This document shows, piece by piece, positions 1 to 8,026 of a stretch of 18,651 nt of DNA (position 1 is the stretch's first letter; each line of letters opens with the position of its first letter). Under the pieces are notes generated by a model. It did no database searches and was not told the DNA's origin. It was given only the letters and a program-made list of their open reading frames with translations. Position numbers and translations under genes: made by a program. The DNA is from Bacteroidales bacterium M6 (lineage in GTDB: Bacteria; Bacteroidota; Bacteroidia; Bacteroidales; Muribaculaceae), in the NCBI GenBank assembly GCA_001689485.1, contig LUJQ01000015.1, positions 2,139 to 20,789 of the forward strand, in the 5' to 3' direction.

Positions 1-3000
1 GTTCGGCTCATCGCCATTTCTCGGCAGAGGTGCTCGATATCAAATTCGGAATTGGACATATTCGCTATAATTATATCGACAACATTATCGACAAATACCC
101 TGTCTGATGCCGGCATTTCACTGATCTGATTGTCTTCAGCATGTTCCTCCTCGGTCGATGTGTTTGTTTTAGCTTCGACATCTTCCCCTTCGGCTCTCAT
201 CAGTGCGAGCCTCATCAGATATTCACGAATACGCTTGCGGTTATGAAGCATGCCCCTGACCTTGCTTTTGAGAATATCGAGGCTGAACGGCTTGGCGATA
301 TAATCGTCGGCTCCTTTTTCAATACCGCTTACTATTGCATCGTGAGTGGTTTTTGCAGTAAGCATGATAACCGGGATGCCGGCAGTGTCAGGGTTGTTCT
401 TGATTATACTGCATAGCTCGTCGCCCTGAATGCCCGGCATCATCACATCCGATATGATAATGTCGGGATAATGATTTTCCAGAAATCGTAGGGCATCTTC
501 TGCAGAAATTGTTGAGACGACATTATATTCAGCCGAGAAAGTCGCAGTCAAATAATTCCGAAGGTCATCATTATCCTCGACAATCAACAATGTTTCATCC
601 TTTTTTTCTGAGACTGTCGATACAACGTGAGATGGTATGCGTATTTCATTCAATGCCTCATTCAGATTATTGGGATTCCAGTGTATTACAGGCTCGTCAT
701 AGATACGTTTGAACGAGATTGTAAAGGTAGTCCCTGCATTCTCTTTGGATGTAAAGCCTATGTTGCCGTTGAGCAGTTCCACTATACGCTTGACCTGAAG
801 TAGGCCGAAACCGTTGCCGGTTTCTTGCGATGCTCTCGCATTCTCGGCTCTGTAGATATTGGTAAATATGTTTTTCTGCTCTTTCTCTGGTATACCGATT
901 CCTGTATCCGAGACTTTTATCGTCGCTTTTGACTTGCTTGCTGTCAGAGAAACCTCTACGTTACCACCACGGTTGGTGTATTTGCAGGCATTCGACATGA
1001 GATTGTCAAGCATGAGTTCCAGAAGATGCCTGTCGGCAGAGATTACAACCTGTTCGTCGGGTACATTCAGGCACAGTGAGATACCGCGTTTTTCACCGAC
1101 ATTACTGAAACAACTCAGCTCTTCCGACAATAGATAATTCAGATTTATCGGCTCGATGTTGACTTTCGCTTTTCTTGAATCAATCTTTTCAAAGTCGAGC
1201 AGCTGGGCGGTGACGGCATTAAGCTTTCGTATATTTGCGCCTGCCACCTCGAGCAGATATTGTGCCTTGTCGGAAAGGCCGTCCTGTGCCTTCAGTTCTT
1301 CAATGGGCGACATGACCAACGACAAGGGAGTGCGGATGTCATGGGCTGTATTGATGAAGAATCTGATTTTGTCCTCGTCATGCTCTTTTCGCAACTGATA
1401 CCATTTATACCTTATTATAAAATATATCACAAAGGCTAATATAGCCAGATAGCATATCCTGGCCCATATAGTGTTCCACCACGGTTCTTTGACTGTGATG
1501 CCAATAGTGACTTCATCCAAAGCGCGTCCGTCGCTTTTACGCAAAGCTTTTATTTTGAGGGTATAACTGCCCGGCGGTACATTCGGGAAGCGGGCGGTAC
1601 CGTTCATGGTCATTTCGCTCCAATCGTGGTCATACCCCTCAAGGATATACTGATAGGCGATGTCATTACGATAGCCTATGTTTATTGCCTCGAAATCTAC
1701 ATCAAACGAGTTCTGACTGGCACTGAGCACTATTTCCCGATTTTGCAGCATCTCAAAAAGCTCAGGTTGAATCTTGGCAGACACTTCCTCGCTTATGCCG
1801 TCGATAGAGAATCGGGATATTCGCAATGGCGCAGAATATTCGGCGACGCTGATTTTGTCTGGCAACAGCCTGACTGCGCCGGCCGTACTGCCAAAAATCA
1901 AATCTCCGTTCGACACCCTTAAAATCGAGGACTTATTATACTCTCTGGCTATTCCACTGATAAAATTAAGGCTGGAAACTGCTGAATCGCTTATGATTGC
2001 AAGGCCATTTCCGGTGCTTGCCCAAAGACGGCCCTTGTCATCGCGCACAAGTCCGTATATATCATTTGATGGCAGACCGTCCGACATCTTAATCTCGCGT
2101 ATGATTTTTCTGTTCTTATAATCATACAGATTAAGACCACCACCTTCGGTTCCGAGCCATACGGTGCTGTCGGTTGTGAACATCATCGGGATTATATATG
2201 CACTTATGTCCCGCTCTGACTGTTCCTGAAAATTGGCATACCAGTTATAGCTGTTTGTGTCAGCATCAATAATGTAAAACCCATTGCCGGTAGCCACGCC
2301 TATTGATTTATTGTCAATGACATTGATTGACATTACACCGTTTATCTCAAACCTGTGGCATAACGAGCCGTCACTGTTAAGAGACGCGAGTAAGCCGTGA
2401 GGAGAGCCGACCCAGATCTTGCCACGATTATCTGTCTGTATGGCGAAAATATAGTTCGATGACAAGGCGCCTTCGTTTTGAGTCCAGTGACATTTGATGT
2501 TTCCCGACATGTCCAGTCGATACACTCCATCGCCATAACAACCGGCCAGGATATTGCCGTGGCCGTCCTCACACAGCGACACAACGACGATTCCCGATAG
2601 TGAATTGCGCCAAAGTCCTGTACGGGGATTGTAAATGCTTATTCCTCGGTCTGTTGCATACCATATATTCCCGTCCGATGACTCAATTATATAGTTCACA
2701 TTGTTATTGACGAGAGAGTTGTGATTGTCTTTGAAATGGGTGATAATCTGAACGGGCGACGGCGACAGGCTAACCATTGTCACTCCTCCTGTATAACTGC
2801 CAATCCACAGATTGCTATGACCGTCATTCATCAATGCATAAATGCCATTGCCAGTAAATGAAAACTCCGGCGCGAGTTCAGTGTTGACAAGTGCGGTCAA
2901 TGAATTGTCGCGTGTATTATAAGCAAAAACGCCGCTACCGTCAATACCTATGGCAAGCTGTTCCGGGCTTAGATTGACGATCGAACGGATTGGTTTCTGC

Positions 3001-3749
3001 AACAGGCTGTTTTCCGCATGAATCTGGTCAACGCTAAAGTCAGACAAATCAAGTTTATACAAGCCCTTATTGAAAGCCCCGATATACAGAGCATCGTTTC
3101 CGTCATCGAAATACAGACTCTGTATATTAGTCTCTTTAAGTAGTCCAACGTCTTTGACCGCATGGTCATTATGCATGATTTTAAGTCCTGAAGATGTCGC
3201 TGCAAACAAATAACCCTTTGCAATAATAATGTCGTTGACAACCGCTCCGGGCAGTATGGGGCGATAATCATTATCTGACACATATTTGAACAGGCCGTCA
3301 TTGGTCGCATACAATATACTGCCGTCACTGTTCACAAGCATCTTGTTCAACACAACATCGCCATGGCTTAAGTCTGAAAGATTGCTTGTCAATACAAAAG
3401 AGTCATATACGGGTGAATATTTGTGGACTTTGCCCGAACTCTCATATGCATACAGATTCCCATTATTGAGATACAGCCGGATTATACGACCCGCTCTATC
3501 CCCATAGAACGAATTGCTTTCAAGAGGGTAATTTTTAAGAATCCTACCATTATACCTGTCAACCCCCGACTTGGTACTTATCCAAATAGCCCCGGACGAA
3601 TCTTCAGCAAGCGAATACACCTTCTGACTACTGAGCCCCGTCGAATTGTCAATACGCAAGACTTCTGAAATTGCATATTGACTCCCATAGCCCTTCTGTG
3701 CGAGAAACAGAAAAACCATTACAACCACTGCATAAAACAGCCTGTTCAT
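1..3749 (-). CDS. Hybrid two-component system (HTCS) sensor kinase/regulator, 3' end cut by window edge
   Basis: A fused sensor, histidine kinase and AraC-type regulator; this family usually senses glycan fragments in the periplasm and activates polysaccharide utilisation genes. The frame is open for 1249 codons from 3749 to the edge. Residues 1-22 form a signal peptide or membrane anchor. A two-component propeller follows to about 650, with repeats such as LWIGSYTGGV, IWVGSPHGLL and VWLGTEGGGL. A Y_Y_Y domain lies near 655-750 and a membrane helix near 757-780. The kinase has phospho-acceptor His803 (AHDIRTPLS), then DNLMSNACKYT, SDTGIGIP and GNGFGLL. The receiver has Asp1101 (ISDVMMPG) and Lys1153 (AKPF). 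The last residues (FDIEHLCREMAMSR) begin the AraC-type HTH; the rest is missing. ATG 3785 is in frame, but the -7 box at 3793-3800 would make it nearly leaderless, so I chose 3749. No susC/susD or glycan enzyme is in view, so the ligand cannot be named. Confidence 0.95.
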   Translation of the reverse strand, partial: MNRLFYAVVVMVFLFLAQKGYGSQYAISEVLRIDNSTGLSSQKVYSLAEDSSGAIWISTKSGVDRYNGRILKNYPLESNSFYGDRAGRIIRLYLNNGNLYAYESSGKVHKYSPVYDSFVLTSNLSDLSHGDVVLNKMLVNSDGSILYATNDGLFKYVSDNDYRPILPGAVVNDIIIAKGYLFAATSSGLKIMHNDHAVKDVGLLKETNIQSLYFDDGNDALYIGAFNKGLYKLDLSDFSVDQIHAENSLLQKPIRSIVNLSPEQLAIGIDGSGVFAYNTRDNSLTALVNTELAPEFSFTGNGIYALMNDGHSNLWIGSYTGGVTMVSLSPSPVQIITHFKDNHNSLVNNNVNYIIESSDGNIWYATDRGISIYNPRTGLWRNSLSGIVVVSLCEDGHGNILAGCYGDGVYRLDMSGNIKCHWTQNEGALSSNYIFAIQTDNRGKIWVGSPHGLLASLNSDGSLCHRFEINGVMSINVIDNKSIGVATGNGFYIIDADTNSYNWYANFQEQSERDISAYIIPMMFTTDSTVWLGTEGGGLNLYDYKNRKIIREIKMSDGLPSNDIYGLVRDDKGRLWASTGNGLAIISDSAVSSLNFISGIAREYNKSSILRVSNGDLIFGSTAGAVRLLPDKISVAEYSAPLRISRFSIDGISEEVSAKIQPELFEMLQNREIVLSASQNSFDVDFEAINIGYRNDIAYQYILEGYDHDWSEMTMNGTARFPNVPPGSYTLKIKALRKSDGRALDEVTIGITVKEPWWNTIWARICYLAILAFVIYFIIRYKWYQLRKEHDEDKIRFFINTAHDIRTPLSLVMSPIEELKAQDGLSDKAQYLLEVAGANIRKLNAVTAQLLDFEKIDSRKAKVNIEPINLNYLLSEELSCFSNVGEKRGISLCLNVPDEQVVISADRHLLELMLDNLMSNACKYTNRGGNVEVSLTASKSKATIKVSDTGIGIPEKEQKNIFTNIYRAENARASQETGNGFGLLQVKRIVELLNGNIGFTSKENAGTTFTISFKRIYDEPVIHWNPNNLNEALNEIRIPSHVVSTVSEKKDETLLIVEDNDDLRNYLTATFSAEYNVVSTISAEDALRFLENHYPDIIISDVMMPGIQGDELCSIIKNNPDTAGIPVIMLTAKTTHDAIVSGIEKGADDYIAKPFSLDILKSKVRGMLHNRKRIREYLMRLALMRAEGEDVEAKTNTSTEEEHAEDNQISEMPASDRVFVDNVVDIIIANMSNSEFDIEHLCREMAMSR

Positions 3750-3792
3750 AATACGCTTTGATGAAGTTGGCGTATAATTACCCATAATACTG

Positions 3793-3800
3793 CAAAGTTA
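3793..3800 (-). promoter_or_regulatory. Bacteroides-type -7 box for the HTCS gene
   Basis: On the minus strand the bases read TAACTTTG, a full match to the Bacteroidetes -7 consensus TAnnTTTG. Transcription would start near 3785-3787, giving a leader of about 36 bases to the ATG at 3749. No clear TTTG is present 19-21 bases upstream, so only half of the promoter is recognisable. Confidence 0.6.
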
Positions 3801-4090
3801 GCAATATTTGCTGGATATATCTGTATAAGATATTAGAGAGTATTTCATATACGAAATTATAAAAAATCACAAATACGCCAAAGCAAATCCCCCAAATACG
3901 CAAACACATCCATTTTCTATCAAAAACATACGCTATTCCATAAAAAACCGAGTACGTTATACAACTGTCAACATACCCGGTTTCATAAAGACATAACTAT
4001 TTTGCCTAAAAAGCTGATGATTATTTTAATAGTGCTGGGAACCACTCTGTATTAAATTCTATACAGCTGTTTATGCTTAATCTGCAATAA
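3801..4090. other. AT-rich intergenic stretch
   Basis: There is no gene here. The DNA is AT-rich with A-runs. The only structure I see is a weak hairpin, CTGTAT (4047-4052) pairing with ATACAG (4061-4066). It lies just after the stop of the 163-residue gene on minus and could be a poor terminator, but it has no T-tract. Confidence 0.5.
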
Positions 4091-4582
4091 TCAATCTAAG
4101 GGATAACCTTTGGATTTATTCAAATCCCTTAACTGCACATATAAATCAAACATGCTGCCTCTATTGGAAATCCAGTGAACCACGGCTGTTATTAGCTCAC
4201 TTATGTCGGGATTGTAGGCCATTCTTCCATCCGCGCCTCGCCGACCATCAGGAGATTTCCGATGTCCCCTTGTTAGGAAAGTGTTTTTCTCTTCATAGAT
4301 TAATTCCCGATGTTTCTGATATTCTGCACCTTTTGGCAAATGCTTTTTTAAAAGCTTGTTCAAAACATCATAATAAAGGTGGTATTTTTCTTGAGGATTT
4401 TCGATTTGGGCCACCACCATATCTGCAAGTTCGTTTTTGAACTCAATCTCTCCGTCAGAGCCAAACGATAATGTTTCCTCCTTGATTTCATTGGCCTGCA
4501 TCAACAAGGCTTCCTGCTCCATTTCCTGCTCCAGTAATTTACGGTCAAGTTTCTTTTGATTACCGGTTTTATCATTTTCCAT
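4091..4582 (-). CDS. Unrecognised 163-residue protein paired with an HTH-ImmA protein
   Basis: I do not recognise this family. The protein is soluble-looking, with no signal peptide or membrane helix. Residues 5-40 are strongly charged and probably helical or coiled coil (KKLDRKLLEQEMEQEALL). A second helical block (ELADMVVAQIENPQEKYHLYYDVLNK in outline) covers roughly 51-75. A basic, glycine-rich middle follows (TRGHRKSPDGRRGADGRM), then a hydrophobic C-terminal third (ITAVVHWISNRGSMFDLYVQL). It begins 11 bases after the stop of the HTH-ImmA gene, on the same strand and with no visible promoter of its own, so the two are almost certainly co-transcribed. By position it could be the toxin, effector or protease target of the upstream protein; that is inference. 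The sequence shows no PIN, HEPN or RelE-like motif. Confidence 0.8.
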   Translation of the reverse strand: MENDKTGNQKKLDRKLLEQEMEQEALLMQANEIKEETLSFGSDGEIEFKNELADMVVAQIENPQEKYHLYYDVLNKLLKKHLPKGAEYQKHRELIYEEKNTFLTRGHRKSPDGRRGADGRMAYNPDISELITAVVHWISNRGSMFDLYVQLRDLNKSKGYPLD

Positions 4583-4593
4583 GTGTATATTTT

Positions 4594-5793
4594 TTAGATG
4601 TTAAATATCAATTCTTTCAATTCTTTAACCGATTCAATCAGCTCTTCTTTCTCAAATGGATGTGTATTAAGATACTTTAGAGCCTTATCGGAATTAGGGA
4701 TGCGCGGTCTGTATAACCCCCATTCATTGGTGACGTAGCAATGAATCGCATATATCAGGGATGGATGAACACCCCATTCTTTAGCATATTGTTCAACATG
4801 ATACGGAGAAGACATATATGGTTTTAAGAAATTCATGCGGGATTCATCAATGAAGTATTTTCGGGCAAAGTCATTCGCACGCTCCTCGTTCATAAGGAAC
4901 AAGTCCTCTCCGTCATTGCTTATATGATAAGATTCCTCTTCTATTTCTTTCAAATCATATAAGACATGATACAGTTCATGCATCAATGCAAACCACAGGT
5001 TTGGATAGGATTTATTCAAGTCAGACAAAACGATACACGGTTTTCCGTACACCACCATTGTAGCTCCCCTTACTTGCAATTGAGCCATGGACGGTTGGTA
5101 GATTACAGTTACACCAATTCGATACAGGGCTTTAATCACAGTTTTTAGCCCATGCTCTTCATTTCTCGAATACGGCTTGATTCGAGGGATTATTCCCAAT
5201 AAAGCCTGCCGTGAATAAGGGTGTGGATTTTCAATCTCTTTGAATTGATAAAATGCCGATTTAAGCCAAAAATCGCGGATTTTCGTGTCTTTCCCGATTG
5301 CGGTTTTACTCAATGCAAAACCAAAAAGCGATTCATTGTATTCAAATATAGATGACAGCCCGAAAAACCGGCATATACGCGTTGCCAGTTCATGACCGGA
5401 TATATTTTTTTCTATGAACTTTTCTTTTTGCAAAGTGGCTATATCGAAATTCTCCATTACATAGCCCGCCTCCCGAGCCCTTTGTATTTCTCCAATTTGC
5501 TCCGGGCTGAGTTCAGGCACATAGACCTTAATCATATCATTGACGGTTAGGCCAAGGAAATGTCCGAGCTTAACCATGCTGATGAGGTTGATTTGCTTTG
5601 CGGTGCCGTTCAATATCGGTTTCAATGAATTTGCATCCATACCAAGAATCTTAAGCACTTGCCTGTCGGTAAGATGCAAGCTGTCACGTCGATTCTCATA
5701 CAGCTCTTTCAAAGAACTGATTTTCGAGATGTCAATCGTCGATGTCGTTGAAGCATTTATTATCTCGGCAATCTGTATGTCTAAATCGGTCAT
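4594..5793 (-). CDS. HTH domain protein with C-terminal ImmA/IrrE-type zinc metallopeptidase
   Basis: A 399-residue cytoplasmic regulator or protease. Residues 41-90 resemble an XRE/HigA-like helix-turn-helix (LTDRQVLKILGMDANSLKPI, then VKLGHFLGLTVNDMI). The C-terminal half is an ImmA/IrrE domain with the zinc motif HELYH (His272, Glu273, His276); the acidic NEERANDFAR stretch at about 302-311 probably supplies the third ligand. In known members such a domain cleaves a repressor or antitoxin, or acts as the antitoxin of a two-gene module. An in-frame ATG exists at 5841, but the promoter at 5811-5842 would place transcription start near 5804. I therefore chose ATG 5793, whose product starts MTDLDIQIAE. 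It leads the pair with the 163-residue gene. The zinc-domain call is firm; the biological role is not known. Confidence 0.88.
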   Translation of the reverse strand: MTDLDIQIAEIINASTTSTIDISKISSLKELYENRRDSLHLTDRQVLKILGMDANSLKPILNGTAKQINLISMVKLGHFLGLTVNDMIKVYVPELSPEQIGEIQRAREAGYVMENFDIATLQKEKFIEKNISGHELATRICRFFGLSSIFEYNESLFGFALSKTAIGKDTKIRDFWLKSAFYQFKEIENPHPYSRQALLGIIPRIKPYSRNEEHGLKTVIKALYRIGVTVIYQPSMAQLQVRGATMVVYGKPCIVLSDLNKSYPNLWFALMHELYHVLYDLKEIEEESYHISNDGEDLFLMNEERANDFARKYFIDESRMNFLKPYMSSPYHVEQYAKEWGVHPSLIYAIHCYVTNEWGLYRPRIPNSDKALKYLNTHPFEKEELIESVKELKELIFNI

Positions 5794-5810
5794 ATAAAGA
5801 AAACTTTCCA

Positions 5811-5842
5811 CAAAAATATAACATACACCACAAATAGGCAAA
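5811..5842 (-). promoter_or_regulatory. Complete Bacteroides-type promoter for the HTH-ImmA pair
   Basis: On minus there is a -33 TTTG at 5842-5839, a 20-base spacer, and a -7 TATTTTTG at 5818-5811. This matches TTTG-N19-21-TAnnTTTG. It is the clearest promoter in the window. The predicted start near 5804 gives an 11-base leader to ATG 5793. If the HTH domain autoregulates, its operator should lie here, but I see no obvious palindrome overlapping the boxes. Confidence 0.7.
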
Positions 5843-6168
5843 TATTTTAATGAAAAGTTTCTTCACATGCTTCATCATAGCCTTACTGAAACTATAGAAA
5901 GCAACTGAAATGAAACTATTATCACCATAATTATTCATACTTCCCTATATAACCAAGCAATCGGGTAGACAGAGTAAAATCCATCTACCCGATTATCAAT
6001 TGATATTCTTCAGGCGTCTAGCCTGACTATATAAACTATTTTTGATTACAGTTTTGGCTTGTTGAAGAAACCCTCTTAAGATGGTTCATACTCGTTCGAC
6101 CAAAAGAAGAATCTAAAACCGAAAAGAATAAACAACGTTGATATAGGCATTCAATTAAATCGTCATAA
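5843..6168. other. AT-rich intergenic region before the HTH-ImmA pair
   Basis: No convincing gene. It holds the hairpin at 5959-5994 and a short direct repeat, TGAAACTAT, occurring twice near 5888-5920. A small overlapping minus-strand reading frame (5732-5938) is out of frame with the real gene and looks accidental. Confidence 0.5.
5959..5994. terminator. Perfect 11-bp hairpin, possible terminator
   Basis: AATCGGGTAGA (5959-5969) is the exact reverse complement of TCTACCCGATT (5984-5994), with a 14-base loop. It lies about 175 bases after the stop of the LRR gene on minus. No long T-tract follows in either direction, so a terminator role is tentative; an operator or processing site is also possible. 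Confidence 0.4.
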
Positions 6169-7920
6169 TTAAAGCGCGATCTTACGGACGATATTACCTA
6201 TACGCACTATATACACTCCCTTTGCCAATGCTATTGAATCCGGGGCGCCATGATAAATCATTGCTCCTGAAGCAGTATAAATTTCCACTATCATAGATGA
6301 AGAAGCATTGGGAAAACTTATAACACCACTATCAATTGCGACATTTATTGCATTTTCATCTTTTTTTACTATATCACTGCCCGTTACAGGATTAAACGTT
6401 TGCAAATTCGCAAACTTTCCCCAAATACTATGCAACATATATTCAGTCTCGCATCCTTCGGGGACATAAAGAGTTGCATGATAATTTGAAAAAGGATCTT
6501 CATTAACTTGTGGAGGTACTATATTTGCAATATAAATTCTATTTAATGCTTCACACCCCCAAAAAGCCCATCCTCTTATAGCATTTACATTACTATCAAT
6601 CTTAAGGCATGAAAGATTGTAACAATTCATAAATGCCGTAGCATCAATTAAATCCACCGAACGAATATTTACTGATTGCAAGCTCTGACAACCTAAAAAA
6701 GCGCCATACGCTATTGTGCTCAACATACTTGTAAAATCCACCGATTCTAAATTAATACAGTTTTCAAAGGCTAATTCTCCAATATTCATAACTGGTTCAT
6801 TAATCCTAACCGATTTTAACCATTTATAATTGCAAAATGCATGAGGTTTAATTTGCATTATTGAAGATGGTATAGACAAATCCGTAAGTAATAGGCCATT
6901 AACCATCAACTTTGCTCCATATGACAACGGATTGGCACGACCATTTTCACAAAATTCCAAATTCAACCATGAGTCTATATTATCAATATCAACAAATTTA
7001 AGCCTATTGCATTCGTTAAATGCATAAGAGCCAATCGATTTAAGAGACGCAGGGATTGTTATTGACTGTATATTAGAACCACCAAAACCATAATATTCCA
7101 CTGCATTCAATGAATGAGGAAGTTTAATCATTTTAAGTGCTGATAATGATTTTATCCCATCAGAAGGCCATGTATTATGCACAGTTACCATATTTCCACT
7201 ACCCCCTTCTACTATATTTGCTTCTGACAAATCCAACTCAAATAAATTAACCATTTTATTATTCAAGAAAGCTAAGTCAGTACCATTAATATCACCTTGT
7301 ATTCTTATTGCTGTAATGTTTAACCATTGCTCTTTAGGGACCAATTCATATAATGATCCTGCCTCTAGTACATTGCAATTCAATTCAGAGTCACTATCAA
7401 TACCAATTATATGCTCATCTCTCCATGCAGCGCGGTATTTCTCAACAGAAACCATAGGAACATAAAATACCGTAAAACGATTCCCACTAATTCGTAAACA
7501 GTCTAATGGGGTTTCTGACCAAAGCGTTACGGTTTCTAAACTTGAACAATTATAAAACGCAAGTTCTCCCATGTCCGTAACGGATTCCGAAATAGAAACT
7601 GAAGTCAGGCTAGAACAATTAGCAAAAGCTTGCGTCCCAATAACTTTAACTGTATTAGGAATTGAGACTCTATTCAAATTTGTACAATTGCAAAATGAAC
7701 AATCACCGATTTCAACTAACGTAAACTCTGTCATGTTTTCATCATATACTTTCATAGGCAATGTTATATTGCCAGCAACATAGCGAGTGCCCATTTTAGT
7801 CTTAGCAGTCTGGTGATCCTCATTCACAACAGAATACACAATCCCATCGTATGTAAAATCACGTGCCATTGCAAATATAGTAATTGAAAATAACAACCAG
7901 AGTAATATTATCTTTTTCAT
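6169..7920 (-). CDS. BspA-like leucine-rich-repeat secreted protein with C-terminal T9SS-type sorting tail
   Basis: A 583-residue exported protein. Residues 1-19 are a signal peptide (MKKIILLWLLFSITIFAMA). Two blocks of LRR_5/BspA-type repeats follow, about 66-135 and 270-480, with the typical pattern of AFxNCSSL, SIPNTVKVIG and FVDI. Both blocks end with the companion phrase seen in this family (VFYVPMVSVEKYRAAW; LYVPEGCETEYML). The last 60-70 residues (VEIYTASGAMIYHG, LAKGVYIVRIG, VRKIAL) resemble a type A C-terminal sorting domain of type IX secretion, so surface display or release is likely. BspA-like proteins often bind host proteins or other cells, but nothing here fixes the ligand. The gene is clearly more AT-rich than the adjacent hut operon, suggesting different ancestry. 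It stands alone, 106 bases after hutI; I found no clear promoter box. Confidence 0.88.
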   Translation of the reverse strand: MKKIILLWLLFSITIFAMARDFTYDGIVYSVVNEDHQTAKTKMGTRYVAGNITLPMKVYDENMTEFTLVEIGDCSFCNCTNLNRVSIPNTVKVIGTQAFANCSSLTSVSISESVTDMGELAFYNCSSLETVTLWSETPLDCLRISGNRFTVFYVPMVSVEKYRAAWRDEHIIGIDSDSELNCNVLEAGSLYELVPKEQWLNITAIRIQGDINGTDLAFLNNKMVNLFELDLSEANIVEGGSGNMVTVHNTWPSDGIKSLSALKMIKLPHSLNAVEYYGFGGSNIQSITIPASLKSIGSYAFNECNRLKFVDIDNIDSWLNLEFCENGRANPLSYGAKLMVNGLLLTDLSIPSSIMQIKPHAFCNYKWLKSVRINEPVMNIGELAFENCINLESVDFTSMLSTIAYGAFLGCQSLQSVNIRSVDLIDATAFMNCYNLSCLKIDSNVNAIRGWAFWGCEALNRIYIANIVPPQVNEDPFSNYHATLYVPEGCETEYMLHSIWGKFANLQTFNPVTGSDIVKKDENAINVAIDSGVISFPNASSSMIVEIYTASGAMIYHGAPDSIALAKGVYIVRIGNIVRKIAL

Positions 7921-8026
7921 TATTAGCCAAGTATTACAGACTTTATACTATTCACCAAGTTTTTCAAAACAAACTATCACCAGCGTAAATATCTTTATAT
8001 TCGACACGTCTTGTATCATGCAACAT

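Noticed and set aside
5732..5938. 68-codon minus-strand frame overlapping the HTH-ImmA start
   Set aside because: Out of frame with the real gene, spans its promoter and has no start signal of its own.
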